DNA from: Mycobacterium stomatepiae
GTDB taxonomy: Bacteria > Actinomycetota > Actinomycetes > Mycobacteriales > Mycobacteriaceae
Length of the DNA stretch: 64,000 nucleotides
Reading direction: 5' to 3'
NCBI RefSeq assembly: GCF_010731715.1
Contig: NZ_AP022587.1
Span: 1,736,001-1,800,000 of the forward strand
Below are positions 55,418 through 64,000 of the stretch, in pieces. A model generated the notes under the pieces. That model was not told the DNA's origin. It did no database searches and was given only the letters and a program-made list of their open reading frames with translations. A program made the translations under genes and the position numbers. Position 1 is the first letter of the stretch. Every line of letters starts with the position of its first letter.

Positions 55418-57536
55418 TCGCCTCCAACACCCGCTGCAACCGCTCGATCAACGTTTCGATCGTGGCGGGGTCGAACACATCAGTGTCGAACTCGAGACGA
55501 AGCGCCAATTCATGGCCGGGAGCAACCTGAATCGACAAGGGATAATGGTTGTATTCACGGCTGCTAAACCCGGTGATCGCTAACCCGTCAGCACCCAGCG
55601 GGGCCTCGGTATCGACCGGGTAATTCTCAAACGCAAACAACGTGTCGAACAACCGGTCATGCCCGGCCACCCGGTGGATCTCGGTCAGCGAAAGATACTG
55701 ATGATCCAATACTTTCACGTGCTCATCGGTGAGCTGCTCCAACAACTCGATACTCGTCGTCGCCGCGGTGATCGTGGCGCGTACCGGCACGGTGTTGATC
55801 AACAACCCGACCATCGATTCCACACCCACCAACTCGGCCTCACGCCCGGAGACCGCAATACCGAACACCACATCCTGGTGACCGGTCAACGACACCAACA
55901 ACTGCGCCCAACCGGCCTGAAGCACCGTGTTGACCGTGGTGTGACAACGACGCGCCAACACACCGATCGCCTCAGTAAGCTCAGCGGTGAGTTCACACGA
56001 TTCAATTCCGCGTTGCCCCAACACCATCGGCTCAGACGGACCCACCAACGTCGGAGTCTGCAACCCGGCCAACACTTCACCCCACGCAGCCCGAGCACGA
56101 TCGAGGTCTTGCTCAGCCACCCACGTCACAAACCGGCGATACGGCGTCGCCACCGCCAACCGCTGCCCGTAATAACTAGCAAAGATCTCCTGCAACAAGA
56201 TCGGCAACGACCAGCCATCCAACACGATGTGATGATTAGTCAACACAAACCGGTACTGATCTGGTGCCGTGCAGATCAACGCCACCCGAGAAGCCGGCTG
56301 ATGCTCCAGATCACACACCGCGCCACGCTCAGCCGCACACACCTGCTCAATCTGCACCTCAACATCACCAGCATCAGCAGCGCAAGCCGTGAGGTCTACA
56401 TACCGCCACCCCACCACAGGATCGGCCGAAATCACCTGCACCGGCTGATCGAACTGCTGGCTAAACCGCGCCACCAAATGCGGGTGACGACCCACCACCA
56501 CAGCCACCGCATCACGCAACCGACCCACATCAAGAGCCCCCCGTAACGCAATATCGAGCTGCACCGCATACACATCACCGTGATCCCCCACCGCGCTGTG
56601 ATCCGCCTGGGCGATATTGGCGTGAAAAAGCAGCCCCTGCTGCAACGGAGTCAACGGCAACACATCAGCCACCACACCCACTGACACCAACTCATCAATC
56701 TGCTGCTGACTCAACACCACCGGCGCAATATCAGACGGGGTCAACCCACCCCCGCCACCACGAACACACGCACACATCCCGGCCAACGCCTCAAACCACA
56801 ACTCACTAAGCCGACCAACCGCCGCCTCATCGACCACCGAAGGCGCCCACATCCAGTTCGCACTCAGCGACGGGCCAGCAGCACCATCGATAGTGACCGC
56901 ATTGAGTTCCACCGAGTGCGCCAACGGCATCGGTATCGCCCCAGTAACACCCACCGAGGACACACCCTGCTCACTGAAAAGCCATAACTCATCGGACAAC
57001 TCGCCCGGGCCCGCACCCACACGCCCCAAATAGTTGAACCCGATGGTGGGTTCAGGCCCCGACAATTCCACCTCAGGGTTCAGATACCGCAACAACCCAT
57101 ACGTCACACCATCAGGCAACGCCCGTAATTGTTCTTTGACGTCTTTGATCACCGCACCCAACGCGGGATCCCCGGCCACCACCTGCGCCCACGACAACCC
57201 ACCCAGCCTCAACGACACCGGATACTTCGTCGTGAACCACCCCACCGTGCGCGACAAATCAACATCACCAGCAAGCTCTTCGTGACGGCCGTGACCCTCA
57301 ACATCAATACCCACCGGCACACCATCACCAGCACCAAGGAACTGCGCCCACGCCAACCCGTACGCAATCAACAACATGTCGTTGATCCCCGCATGAAACG
57401 CCGCCGGCACCTCACCCAACAACATCCGAGTCGTCTCAACATCCAACGACGCCGACAACCGCCCCGCCGTAGCAAACGTATCCACACCCGGCGTCACCGC
57501 CGCCAACACCGCCGGGTGTCCAACACCTGCTCCCAC
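53997..57536 (-). CDS. NRPS fragment 3: epimerisation (C-half), C2 and A2
   Basis: Open frame of 1179 residues. Domains in order: C-terminal half of an epimerisation domain ([34 protein letters not shown]; ~1-270); condensation domain C2 (~285-700; [25 protein letters not shown] as HHxxxDG); adenylation domain A2 (~700 onward; [32 protein letters not shown]). C2 receives an epimerised donor, so it should be a D-L type. The frame begins after a broken junction at GGG 57514-57516; no true start codon is expected here. Confidence 0.9.
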   Translation of the reverse strand: MGAGVGHPAVLAAVTPGVDTFATAGRLSASLDVETTRMLLGEVPAAFHAGINDMLLIAYGLAWAQFLGAGDGVPVGIDVEGHGRHEELAGDVDLSRTVGWFTTKYPVSLRLGGLSWAQVVAGDPALGAVIKDVKEQLRALPDGVTYGLLRYLNPEVELSGPEPTIGFNYLGRVGAGPGELSDELWLFSEQGVSSVGVTGAIPMPLAHSVELNAVTIDGAAGPSLSANWMWAPSVVDEAAVGRLSELWFEALAGMCACVRGGGGGLTPSDIAPVVLSQQQIDELVSVGVVADVLPLTPLQQGLLFHANIAQADHSAVGDHGDVYAVQLDIALRGALDVGRLRDAVAVVVGRHPHLVARFSQQFDQPVQVISADPVVGWRYVDLTACAADAGDVEVQIEQVCAAERGAVCDLEHQPASRVALICTAPDQYRFVLTNHHIVLDGWSLPILLQEIFASYYGQRLAVATPYRRFVTWVAEQDLDRARAAWGEVLAGLQTPTLVGPSEPMVLGQRGIESCELTAELTEAIGVLARRCHTTVNTVLQAGWAQLLVSLTGHQDVVFGIAVSGREAELVGVESMVGLLINTVPVRATITAATTSIELLEQLTDEHVKVLDHQYLSLTEIHRVAGHDRLFDTLFAFENYPVDTEAPLGADGLAITGFSSREYNHYPLSIQVAPGHELALRLEFDTDVFDPATIETLIERLQRVLEAMTAEPGVRLSSIEVLEAGERARLDRWSNRDVLEVVGPVPVSVPALFAQQVTRVPEAVAVSFAGASLTYRQLDEASNRVAQWLVGRGVGAGQCVALVMPRGARAITAIVGVLKSGAAYVPIDPSVPDTRIEFVLTDAAPVAVITTAVLAERLEGLAGRDLWVIDVDDPAIAAQPATAVTAGPAPDDIAYVIYTSGTTGVPKGVGIAHHNVTDLIDSLDSRLPREGVWTQFHSNSFDFSVWEIWGALLRGGRLVVVPDEVVSSPQDFHALLVAEQVTVLSQTPSAFYALQSVDVSQRELASQLTLEAVVFAGEALEPARLGAWLDNHAGLPRLINMYGTTETTVHASFREVTLGDVDSSASPIGVPLSHLGFLVLDGWLRPVPVGVAGELYVAGRGVGVGYVGRSGLTGSRFVACPFGGVGARMYRTGDVVSWGPDGQLRYVGRVDEQVKIRGYRIELGEVRAALAGLEVWIRRS

Positions 57537-58177
57537 ACCGGCAGCTGCGCAACAACCTCAGGCGCTAACGCATACTCGGCCAACACCGAGGACCACCGCT
57601 GAAACGACGACCCCGACGCCAACAACGCAATCGGCGCACCAGCCCGATGCTGAGCCCACCCAATATTGATGTCTTCCAACAAGATCCGCCACGACACCCC
57701 ATCAACAGCCAAATGATGCACAATCAGCACCAACTGAGCCGTCGAGGCCACCCACAACGCGCTGAGCATCACCCCGGCAGCCGGATCCAACCGCGACCGC
57801 GCCCCTACCAACGCCTCATCACTGAGCACATCCACCGACGCCACACACCCCGCGGCATCCACCGACCCCGCCGGCGGCACCCACAACGACCAACCACCCA
57901 CACCATCGTCATCCACACGCAACCGCAACATCGCATGCCGATCCAGCAGCGCCTGCACCACCACCACCACATCAGCCAGGCCCACCCCGGCTGGAGCCGA
58001 CACCACCACCGTCTGGTTGAACTGCCCTACCGGGCCATCCACACCCTGCAACCAACGAATGATCGGAGTCGCCACCACCGACCCCACACCCTCATCAACA
58101 GCCACCTCACCGGCAACCCCACCACCCGAGCCAACCGCGCCACCGACTGCTCCACAAAAATGTCCCGCGGCCGACAC
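57494..58177 (-). CDS. NRPS fragment 2: N-terminal half of epimerisation domain
   Basis: Open frame of 227 residues: [29 protein letters not shown] begins the epimerisation domain; the catalytic HHxxxDG is [16 protein letters not shown]. It converts the first residue on T1 from L to D. It continues the T1 domain frame (58027-58506), shifted at CCCC 58117-58120, and continues into fragment 3 with a shift at 57514-57516. Parts before EVAVDEG are out of frame. Confidence 0.85.
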   Translation of the reverse strand: MSAAGHFCGAVGGAVGSGGGVAGEVAVDEGVGSVVATPIIRWLQGVDGPVGQFNQTVVVSAPAGVGLADVVVVVQALLDRHAMLRLRVDDDGVGGWSLWVPPAGSVDAAGCVASVDVLSDEALVGARSRLDPAAGVMLSALWVASTAQLVLIVHHLAVDGVSWRILLEDINIGWAQHRAGAPIALLASGSSFQRWSSVLAEYALAPEVVAQLPVWEQVLDTRRCWRR

Positions 58178-58897
58178 ACCAACCCCGCCGCACGAGCATG
58201 CCCCACCACCTGCATCGACAAGATGGAATCCCCACCCAGATCGAAGAAGGAGTCATCAACCCCGACCCGCTCCACACCCAACACTTGGGCGAAAATCCCG
58301 GCCAGGATCTCCTCAGCGGCGCTTTGCGGTGCCCGATACCGTTGCGCATCCCCATATTCAGGAGCCGGCAACGCCCGCACATCCAACTTGCCGTTGACCG
58401 TCAACGGCAACACATCCATAACGACCACAGCCGCGGGCACCATATACGACGGCAACCGCCGCCCCAGCTCCTCGCGCACCACCACCGAATCCACCATCCC
58501 GGCCACGGATTCGGTGACATAACCGACCAGCCGCTTGACCCCGGCGTGTCCTCACGCGCGATCACGACCGCCTGATCCACACCCTCTAAACCAGCAAGTG
58601 CTGCGCGTACTTCACCCAACTCAATGCGATACCCACGAATCTTGACCTGCTCATCAACACGCCCCACATACCGCAACTGACCATCCGGACCCCAGGACAC
58701 CACATCCCCAGTCCGATACATCCGCGCACCCACACCCCAAACGGGCACGCCACAAACCGCGAACCAGTCAACCCCGACCGACCCACATACCCCACACCCA
58801 CACCACGACCAGCCACATACAACTCACCGGCCACACCCACCGGCACCGGACGCAACCACCCATCCAGCACCAAAAAACCAAGATGGCTCAACGGCAC
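58027..58897 (-). pseudogene. NRPS: end of A1 and T1, broken into three frames
   Basis: The end of the first adenylation domain ([17 protein letters not shown]) and the first carrier domain ([15 protein letters not shown], Ser in GGDS) are spread over three frames. Breaks lie at GGG 58905-58907 (sister copy GGGG), CCCC 58735-58738 (sister CCCCC) and CCCC 58539-58542 (sister CCCCC). Each can be restored by one base. The end ARLARVVG leads into the E domain with another break at 58117-58120. Confidence 0.88.
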
Positions 58898-59981
58898 ACC
58901 AATCGGGAAGCACTGCTGTCGACATCGCCGAGCGTGACCTCACGAAACGACGCATGCACCGTCGTCTCGGTGGTCCCATACATGTTGATCAACCGCGGCA
59001 AACCCGCATGGTTGTCCAACCACGCCCCCAGCCGCGCCGGCTCCAACGCCTCACCAGCGAACACCACAGCCTCAAGCGTGAGTTGACTCGCCAACTCACG
59101 CTGCGACACATCAACACTTTGCAACGCATAAAACGCCGACGGGGTCTGACTCAACACCGTGACCTGCTCGGCCACCAACAACGCATGGAAATCCTGCGGC
59201 GAGGACACCACCTCATCAGGCACCACCACCAGCCGGCCCCCACGCAGCAGAGCACCCCAGATCTCCCACACCGAAAAGTCGAAGCTATTGGAGTGGAACT
59301 GCGTCCACACACCCTCACGAGGCAGTCTGGAATCCAGCGAGTCGATCAGGTCGGTGACGTTGTGATGCGCAATCCCAACACCTTTAGGCACACCGGTGGT
59401 GCCCGAGGTGTAAATGACATACGCAATATCGTCAGGAGCCGGACCCGCGGTCACCGCGGTCGCCGGCTGAGCCGCGATCGCCGGGTCATCAACATCAATG
59501 ACCCACAGATCACGGCCAGCCAGACCCTCGAGGCGCTCAGCAAGGACCGCTGTGGTGATCACCGCGACCGGCGCGGCATCGGTGAGCACGAACTCGATGC
59601 GGGTATCAGGCACACTGGGATCGATCGGGACATAGGCCGCCCCCGACTTGAGCACCCCCACAATCGCCGTGATCGCCCGAGCACCACGCGGCATCACCAA
59701 CGCCACACACTGCCCAGCCCCCACACCACGGCCAACCAACCACTGCGCCACCCGGTTTGAAGCCTCATCCAGTTGCCGATACGTCAACGACGCACCAGCG
59801 AAACTGACCGCCACCGCATCACCGACCCGGGCGACCTGCTGGGCGAACAACGCCGGCACCGACACCGGTACGGGACCCACCACCTCGAGCACGTCGCGGT
59901 TACTCCACCGATCCAACCGCGCCCGCTCACCAGCCTCGAGCACCTCGATCGACGACAACCGGACACCCGGCTCAGCGGTCA
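58226..59981. repeat. A-T cassette, copy 2 (module 1)
   Basis: Partner of 53660-55417. The offset is 4566 at the left end and 4564 at the right, exactly accounted for by three losses and one gain in the four homopolymers compared. Confidence 0.9.
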
Positions 59982-61248
59982 CAAGGCCGTCAAAAGCTAG
60001 CTCCAAACGGGCCACGTGCATGGCGATCTCATCGTCGGTGTAGCGATCTGGATTCCACCAGAAGTCAATTCGCGGCACGCCGTCACTCAGGCGGGGATAG
60101 ACGTTGACCGAAATGTCTTGTATCGGGAAGATGGTCAATACATGACTCGCCGCTTCCGAAGAACCGAAACGAAGCGGAGCATTGAAGTCCAGGATGTTGA
60201 TAATCGGACCGAACTCCACGTTCATGCCAAGACGAGTAGCATCGGCAACCAGGTTCGGCCAACGACGGAACTGTTGATGCCGCAACGCACCAATCAGCGT
60301 TGTAGCGACCTGATCAGTCAATGCACCGATGGTGTCGCTTTCATCGACGCGGATGAGCAGCGGGACCATATTAGAGACCATGCCCGCAGATTTTTTCAGC
60401 GCCGCAGTTGTACGAGCAGAAACCGGCAACGACATCCAAATATTCTGGCGCCCTGTTGTTTTCGAAATGAACGCGGCAAGCGTGGCAACTACCCTCGCAG
60501 CGTAGAGCTGATTACCCTGGGTGTTCAGCAGTCGATGCTTACACACCAATTCGCGCACCATCGGATAACGTGGTGCCACCAACCTATTTACCCCTGCTAG
60601 GTCAGTGACGTCCATGGGCTCGCGCACCACGGACTTCCAGTACTCCGCGTCGATGGCACTACGCGAAGATTCCTGATACTTCCGGTCGGCGTCCCGGAGG
60701 AAAGCAAAATCGGAAAAGTCGACGTCAGCGGTGACATCGACAGCGGCGTCCTCGACCGATCCCGAGTAAACAGCTGCCAGATGCCGGACAAAGTTACTGG
60801 CGCCGTACCCGTCAGAGAGAGTATGGTGCGTACGTAGGTAGAAAAACGACATCCCATCGCTGATCCGCAACAGCGCGAACTCGGTGAGTCGGTCACGGAG
60901 CAGATCAAGGGGTTGGCGGCAGTCATTGTTCATCCATTGATGAGCAGCCGCTACGGGATCACACTCAGCACGCAGATCAATACACCGTACGGTTTCCGGA
61001 AATGAACGGTCCACCACAAAGATCGGTTCACCGTCCCGCAAGGCCAACCGCGCACAAGGCGTGCCGAACCGCGTCGCCGCAGCTCGGTAGGCAACCGAAA
61101 GCCTCTCGAGGTCGACAAAGTGATCGATCATCAAATAGCCGGCGAAGTTATAGGCGACTTCGGGCTGGAGTTGTTGGGCAGCCCACATCGACCACTGCGC
61201 AGCAGTTAAAGGTCCCAATACATCCGATTGCGCACCGAAATTGAGCAT
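58888..61248 (-). CDS. NRPS fragment 1: starter condensation domain and A1
   Basis: The N-terminal 786 residues of the NRPS. A condensation domain (1-~430) carries HHTLSDG (His141-His142, Gly147) and opens [19 protein letters not shown]. An N-terminal C domain in module 1 suggests N-acylation of the first residue (lipo-initiation) or use of another carrier's product. The A domain (~430-786) has [11 protein letters not shown] and specificity residues D-F-W-S-V-A-M-V-H by my alignment with GrsA. The frame ends prematurely at GGG 58905-58907. Its upstream site is a weak AGGGGG; MbtH lies before it on the same strand. Confidence 0.92.
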   Translation of the reverse strand: MLNFGAQSDVLGPLTAAQWSMWAAQQLQPEVAYNFAGYLMIDHFVDLERLSVAYRAAATRFGTPCARLALRDGEPIFVVDRSFPETVRCIDLRAECDPVAAAHQWMNNDCRQPLDLLRDRLTEFALLRISDGMSFFYLRTHHTLSDGYGASNFVRHLAAVYSGSVEDAAVDVTADVDFSDFAFLRDADRKYQESSRSAIDAEYWKSVVREPMDVTDLAGVNRLVAPRYPMVRELVCKHRLLNTQGNQLYAARVVATLAAFISKTTGRQNIWMSLPVSARTTAALKKSAGMVSNMVPLLIRVDESDTIGALTDQVATTLIGALRHQQFRRWPNLVADATRLGMNVEFGPIINILDFNAPLRFGSSEAASHVLTIFPIQDISVNVYPRLSDGVPRIDFWWNPDRYTDDEIAMHVARLELAFDGLVTAEPGVRLSSIEVLEAGERARLDRWSNRDVLEVVGPVPVSVPALFAQQVARVGDAVAVSFAGASLTYRQLDEASNRVAQWLVGRGVGAGQCVALVMPRGARAITAIVGVLKSGAAYVPIDPSVPDTRIEFVLTDAAPVAVITTAVLAERLEGLAGRDLWVIDVDDPAIAAQPATAVTAGPAPDDIAYVIYTSGTTGVPKGVGIAHHNVTDLIDSLDSRLPREGVWTQFHSNSFDFSVWEIWGALLRGGRLVVVPDEVVSSPQDFHALLVAEQVTVLSQTPSAFYALQSVDVSQRELASQLTLEAVVFAGEALEPARLGAWLDNHAGLPRLINMYGTTETTVHASFREVTLGDVDSSASRLVCR

Positions 61249-61444
61249 GAGAAAGCGACCCCCTAATCTAACCCGTCACGCCAGAATCTCAACGTCGATT
61301 TTCATTGAGATGGCTTATCGCACAACACGAGACACGCGCTAACAACCTTGGCAAAGCCCCACGCGGACCACGCCCTAAGACAAACTGGACTTGTGTCCTT
61401 GGCTGCTCAGTTGACCGGCTGTAGCGTCACATTGAGGCAATCTT
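61249..61444. other. mbtH-NRPS spacer (196 bases)
   Basis: No gene seen. It presumably contains the leader of the NRPS gene or is simply transcribed through; a ribosome-site-like AGGGGG lies ~12 bases before the NRPS start. Confidence 0.35.
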
Positions 61445-61684
61445 TTACTGCGCAAGCCCTCCGTCGGGCTGCGCACTTGCCAATCTCTCACGCAAACTTC
61501 TCGGCCGTATGTCAGGCCAGTTCTGTTCGATGTAGTCCAGACACGCGGCACGATCCGCCTCGCCGTAGACGACTCGCCAGCCAGCTGGAACAGAAGAAAA
61601 CACCGGCCACAAGCTGTGTTGGTCTTCGTCGTTGGCTAGGACGAGGAAGCTGCCCTTATCGTCATCAAACGGGTTGACGCTCAA
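61445..61684 (-). CDS. MbtH-like NRPS partner protein
   Basis: A 79-residue MbtH protein that binds and activates A domains. The sequence [42 protein letters not shown] core holds the family landmarks NPFDDD, SLWP, PAGW and the C-terminal [14 protein letters not shown] 61684 puts the start exactly where MbtH proteins begin (M-S-x-N-P-F) and has AGGGGGA upstream; a longer ATG frame adds an unlikely N-terminus. It is first in the minus-strand order mbtH, NRPS, exporter. Confidence 0.93.
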   Translation of the reverse strand: MSVNPFDDDKGSFLVLANDEDQHSLWPVFSSVPAGWRVVYGEADRAACLDYIEQNWPDIRPRSLRERLASAQPDGGLAQ

Positions 61685-61885
61685 CAGATCCCCCTGGTTG
61701 CAGTCAGTTTGTATACAGATCCCCAAATCTATACGATTCGCTAGATCATATGTGATCTACGTAGGGCACACAATCCCCGCGACAGTGTCTTCGGTGTAAA
61801 TAATCCGCAAAGAACAAACGACCAAACGTAGTACTGCCTTGGGGCGCTGGGTGATTCGTCGGTACTACGGAATCCGTCGCGCGGG

Positions 61886-62075
61886 TGAGCCAGTGGCCGT
61901 CGCGGGTGGCCCCGATCGAGATCGCTCAGGCCATCTTGTTTCGCTGGGAGCTCCACACGTTGATCGATGCCGGAGTCACCCAGGGCACCCCCAAGGGTGG
62001 AGGCCGATAAGCTTGCTGCCGCCTCTAAGCGCATCGCGCAGCTCGACGCCGAGCTGGTCTTGACCCGTCGACACC
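61886..62075 (+). pseudogene. transposase-like remnant
   Basis: Two adjoining frames look like a broken transposase OrfA: SRVAPIEIAQAILFRWELHTLIDAGVT (about 61890-61980), then, shifted, EADKLAAASKRIAQLDAELVLTRR (from 61997), a helix-turn-helix plus leucine-zipper-like pattern recalled from IS3-type OrfA. No terminal inverted repeats were found. It marks old insertion activity at the right end of the island. Confidence 0.4.
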
Positions 62076-62202
62076 CAGTGGACTCGATCAACCGACGGTC
62101 CACCGCAGCTTTTCCTAATGTCATTGTCGTTCAATGATATTGAGCGCCGCTCGGCGCTGTTTTGCCGTGCGGAGGTGCGAGACCGCCACGTTCCCGCTGC
62201 CA

Positions 62203-62277
62203 AGGTTTGAAGCGCTGTTCGGTGTGATGGCCACAGTGCTGACTCCGACGGGCTTGCATCTGTCGGAAGACAAGACC
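62203..62277 (+). pseudogene. group II intron reverse-transcriptase-like remnant
   Basis: A 25-residue frame RFEALFGVMATVLTPTGLHLSEDKTH recalls the segment of LtrA-type reverse transcriptases (usually ...GLRLSxxKT), truncated right at the repeat boundary. It is too short to be firm. The abrupt end six bases before 62283 supports a recombination breakpoint. Confidence 0.35.
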
Positions 62278-62282
62278 CACCG

Positions 62283-62698
62283 GAGCCGAACCGCTCCCGC
62301 GCTGCCGAGGGCGCGCGGTCTTCCGTGGATGTGTTTCCCTGGGTCACGTAGCTCGCATCCGCACCTCCCCCGCTCGGTCGCGGGTGCGCACGATTCGCCA
62401 GCACCCACCGTCACGCTCGGCCAACCCGGCCACCTCGAGAATCGCCAGCGGTCCGAGCACCTGCTCGGGCATCAGCCCGGAGCCGACCGCGATCTCGTCG
62501 ACCGTTGCAGCGCCGCGACCGGGTAACGCCTCGTACACCTGACGTTCGGCCTCGCCCAGCCCGTCCAACGCCGTCGCGGGCCGAGGTTCTTCGACGGCGA
62601 GTTCACCGATGCGGCCGACGAGTTCGACGATGTCGTCGGCCCGAGTGACCAGCTCGGCCCCGTTGCGCAACAGCACGTGACAACCCACCGACGCGGAC
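62283..62698. repeat. 416-bp direct repeat, right copy
   Basis: Partner of 49974-50389, same orientation. Here the lyase part is truncated (only its last 69 bases, 62283-62351) while the dprA part continues into the intact gene. Confidence 0.93.
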
Positions 62699-63510
62699 GA
62701 TGTGACCGGTCCGGGCACCGCGGCCACCATCCGGCCCAACGCCCGCGCCCAAGCCGCGGTGTTCGCGGCGCCGCTGCGCAGCCCCGCCTCCACCACCACG
62801 GCGGCCCCCGCGAGTGCGGCGACCAGGCGATTGCGGGTCAGAAACCGGTGCCGAGCCGGGGTAAGTCCGGGCGGGTATTCGCTGATCAGCAGGCCGTGCT
62901 GACCGATGCGGTGCAGCAGGGCGGAATGCCCTGCCGGATATGGGATATCGATCCCGCTGGCCAGCACCGCCACGGTGATTCCGTCGCTCGCCAGCGCCGC
63001 ACGATGGGCCACCCCGTCGATCCCGTAGGCGCCGCCGGAGACCACAGCGACGTCGCGCTCGGCCAGGCCCGCCGCCAGATCGGCGGCCACCTGCTCGCCG
63101 TAAGCGGTGGCGACGCGGGTGCCCACCACCGCGGCCGCGCGTTGGGTCACCTCGTCCAGGCGCGCGGGACCCAGCGCCCACAACACCAGCGGCGGCGCGC
63201 CGCGAGGCCTGGCCGCGGCACCGCCGAATGCCGAGAACGCGACCAGCGGCCACTCCGGGCAATCGGGGGTGATCAACCGTCCGCCGCGCCGGGCGAGCAA
63301 CTCGAGATCGGTTGCAGCGGAGTCTATTTCCCGCCTAGCCGCGGTGCTCCGCGCCAGCTCGTCACTGACCAGTCCGCGCCCGACCCGGTCGGCCGCCTCG
63401 ACCGGGCCGACGCGGCGCACCAGGGCGGCGAGTTCCGGGCACGGCGGCTCGGCCACTCGCGACAGGTACGCCCACGCCGGCCAGCTGGGATCGTCGAACA
63501 CCGCGGTCAT
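62344..63510 (-). CDS. dprA: DNA-processing protein DprA
   Basis: DprA (388 aa) loads RecA on single-stranded DNA during natural transformation and related uptake. The Rossmann domain shows VVGTRVATAYGEQVAADLAAGLAERDVAVVSGGAYGIDG (~145-180), SEYPPGLTPARHRFLTRNRLVAALA, and VEAGLRSGAANTA; the C-terminal winged helix follows (ALPGRGAATVDEIAVGSGL). ATG 63510 overlaps the comM stop (TGA 63507-63509). The intact copy ends with the right 416-bp repeat. Confidence 0.94.
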   Translation of the reverse strand: MTAVFDDPSWPAWAYLSRVAEPPCPELAALVRRVGPVEAADRVGRGLVSDELARSTAARREIDSAATDLELLARRGGRLITPDCPEWPLVAFSAFGGAAARPRGAPPLVLWALGPARLDEVTQRAAAVVGTRVATAYGEQVAADLAAGLAERDVAVVSGGAYGIDGVAHRAALASDGITVAVLASGIDIPYPAGHSALLHRIGQHGLLISEYPPGLTPARHRFLTRNRLVAALAGAAVVVEAGLRSGAANTAAWARALGRMVAAVPGPVTSSASVGCHVLLRNGAELVTRADDIVELVGRIGELAVEEPRPATALDGLGEAERQVYEALPGRGAATVDEIAVGSGLMPEQVLGPLAILEVAGLAERDGGCWRIVRTRDRAGEVRMRAT

Positions 63511-64000
63511 CGTTGCGCTTCCAGCTGCCGGAAGCTCAGTGCGGCGGCCACCTCGTCGAGCCCGGGCACGCTCCGGCCGGCCAGGTCGGCCAGGCTCCAC
63601 GCGACGCGCAACGTGCGATCGAGTCCGCGGATGCTGAGCAGCCCGCGTTCCACCGCGAGGCGCAGCGGATCCATTGCCTTGCTGCCGGGCCGGAACTTTC
63701 GTCGCAACAGCGTTCCACTGACTTCGGCATTGGTGCTGATACCGTGTGGCCGCCAACGCTGCGCCGCCGTATCGCGGGCCTGGGCCACCCGCTGGCGCAC
63801 CTGCGCGGACGATTCGCCGTCGGCGACCGCGAACGCGCCGGTGCGCACCGCATGCATCTGCACCCGCAGGTCCACCCGATCCAGCAACGGACCCGACAGC
63901 TTGCCCAGATAGCGCCTTTTGGTTGCGGCCGGACACATGCAGTCCTGCGGATCGGCCGGCGCGCACGGGCACAGGTTGGCGGCCAGCACCAACTGGAACC
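63507..64000 (-). CDS. comM: ComM/YifB-type Mg-chelatase-like AAA+ ATPase, 5' end off the window
   Basis: The 3' ~165 codons of a ComM-type hexameric helicase acting in branch migration of incoming DNA. Visible: NLCPCAPADPQDCMCPAATKRRYLGKLSGPLLDRVDL (Cys-rich region and sensor), and the C-terminal lid domain (SIRGLDRTLRVAWSLADLAGRSVPGLDEVAAALSFRQ). The stop overlaps dprA. The pair matches Rv2897c-Rv2896c in order. Confidence 0.92.
   Translation of the reverse strand, partial: FQLVLAANLCPCAPADPQDCMCPAATKRRYLGKLSGPLLDRVDLRVQMHAVRTGAFAVADGESSAQVRQRVAQARDTAAQRWRPHGISTNAEVSGTLLRRKFRPGSKAMDPLRLAVERGLLSIRGLDRTLRVAWSLADLAGRSVPGLDEVAAALSFRQLEAQR

Larger units (their letters stand above)
50390..62282. 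mobile_element. 11.9-kb integrated island carrying an NRPS cluster
   Basis: The segment between the two copies of the 416-bp repeat. Content: IclR fragment, DHA2 exporter, NRPS, MbtH and mobile-element remnants. There is no integrase, so the direct repeat is best explained by single-crossover integration of a circle bearing the same lyase-dprA junction, or by an unequal exchange. Base composition is lower in GC in parts (about 47-57% in sampled exporter lines versus ~68% in the flanks). Confidence 0.8.

Noticed and set aside
61741..62124. 127-aa minus-strand ORF
   Set aside because: It runs antisense to the transposase-like remnant and has no recognisable domain.
1..64000. tRNA or rRNA genes
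   Set aside because: No cloverleaf-like or conserved rRNA stretch was noticed by eye; a covariance search was not possible.

Overview
The window is high-GC actinobacterial DNA from a slow-growing-type Mycobacterium. The evidence is two PPE genes and a PE/PPE pair, tandem MPT63-like secreted antigens, the 18 kDa antigen Hsp18, and a long block whose gene order matches, from memory, M. tuberculosis Rv2859c to Rv2897c: PuuD-like amidotransferase, mapB, PBP lipoprotein, GNAT, ispG, rip1, dxr, Rv2876/Rv2877c, mpt53, rlmN, cdsA, frr, pyrH, Rv2884, Rv2887, amiC, tsf, rpsB, Rv2891, xerC, viuB, dprA, comM.

Region 1 (1-9663, + strand) is a tightly coupled maturation operon for a [NiFe] uptake hydrogenase. 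It holds hydrogenase-cluster proteins of unknown function, a maturation protease, two HypC, HypF, an unusual SIS-HypC fusion followed by a second SIS protein, HypE and HypD. The hydrogenase subunits themselves are not in the window and presumably lie off the left edge. Region 2 (9682-14156) holds an alkaline-phosphatase-superfamily enzyme, a divergent MerR/HspR-like regulator and hsp18, decayed or hypothetical genes, and a PPE gene.

Region 3 (14153-42718) is the conserved housekeeping backbone: cobalamin, MEP isoprenoid (ispG, dxr), site-2 protease, phospholipid and UMP metabolism, ribosome recycling, translation (rpsB-tsf), disulfide oxidation (mpt53 and a CcdA-like partner), XerC and a frameshifted viuB. 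Region 4 (42840-50042) is accessory: an IclR regulator, PPE/PE/PPE, and an organic-acid module of MFS transporter, CoA-transferase and HMG-CoA-lyase-like enzyme.

Region 5 (50390-62282) is the most interesting part. It is an 11.9-kb foreign island bounded by a 416-bp direct repeat that consists of the 3' ends of the flanking lyase and dprA genes, the footprint expected of single-crossover (Campbell-type) integration of a circle. Reading on the minus strand it carries an MbtH protein, a dimodular NRPS (C-A-T-E-C-A-T-reductase, about 9.07 kb) and a DHA2-type exporter. The two A-T cassettes are nearly identical copies of one another. The NRPS frame is broken at six G/C homopolymers; four of these can be diagnosed by comparing the two cassettes. 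Fragments of an IclR gene sit at the left junction and transposase/group-II-intron-like fragments at the right. If intact in the cell, the system would make and export a reductively released (aldehyde or alcohol) dipeptide with a D-residue first, probably N-acylated, and possibly built from two copies of a Thr-like amino acid.

Region 6 (62344-64000) returns to the backbone with intact dprA and the 3' part of comM.
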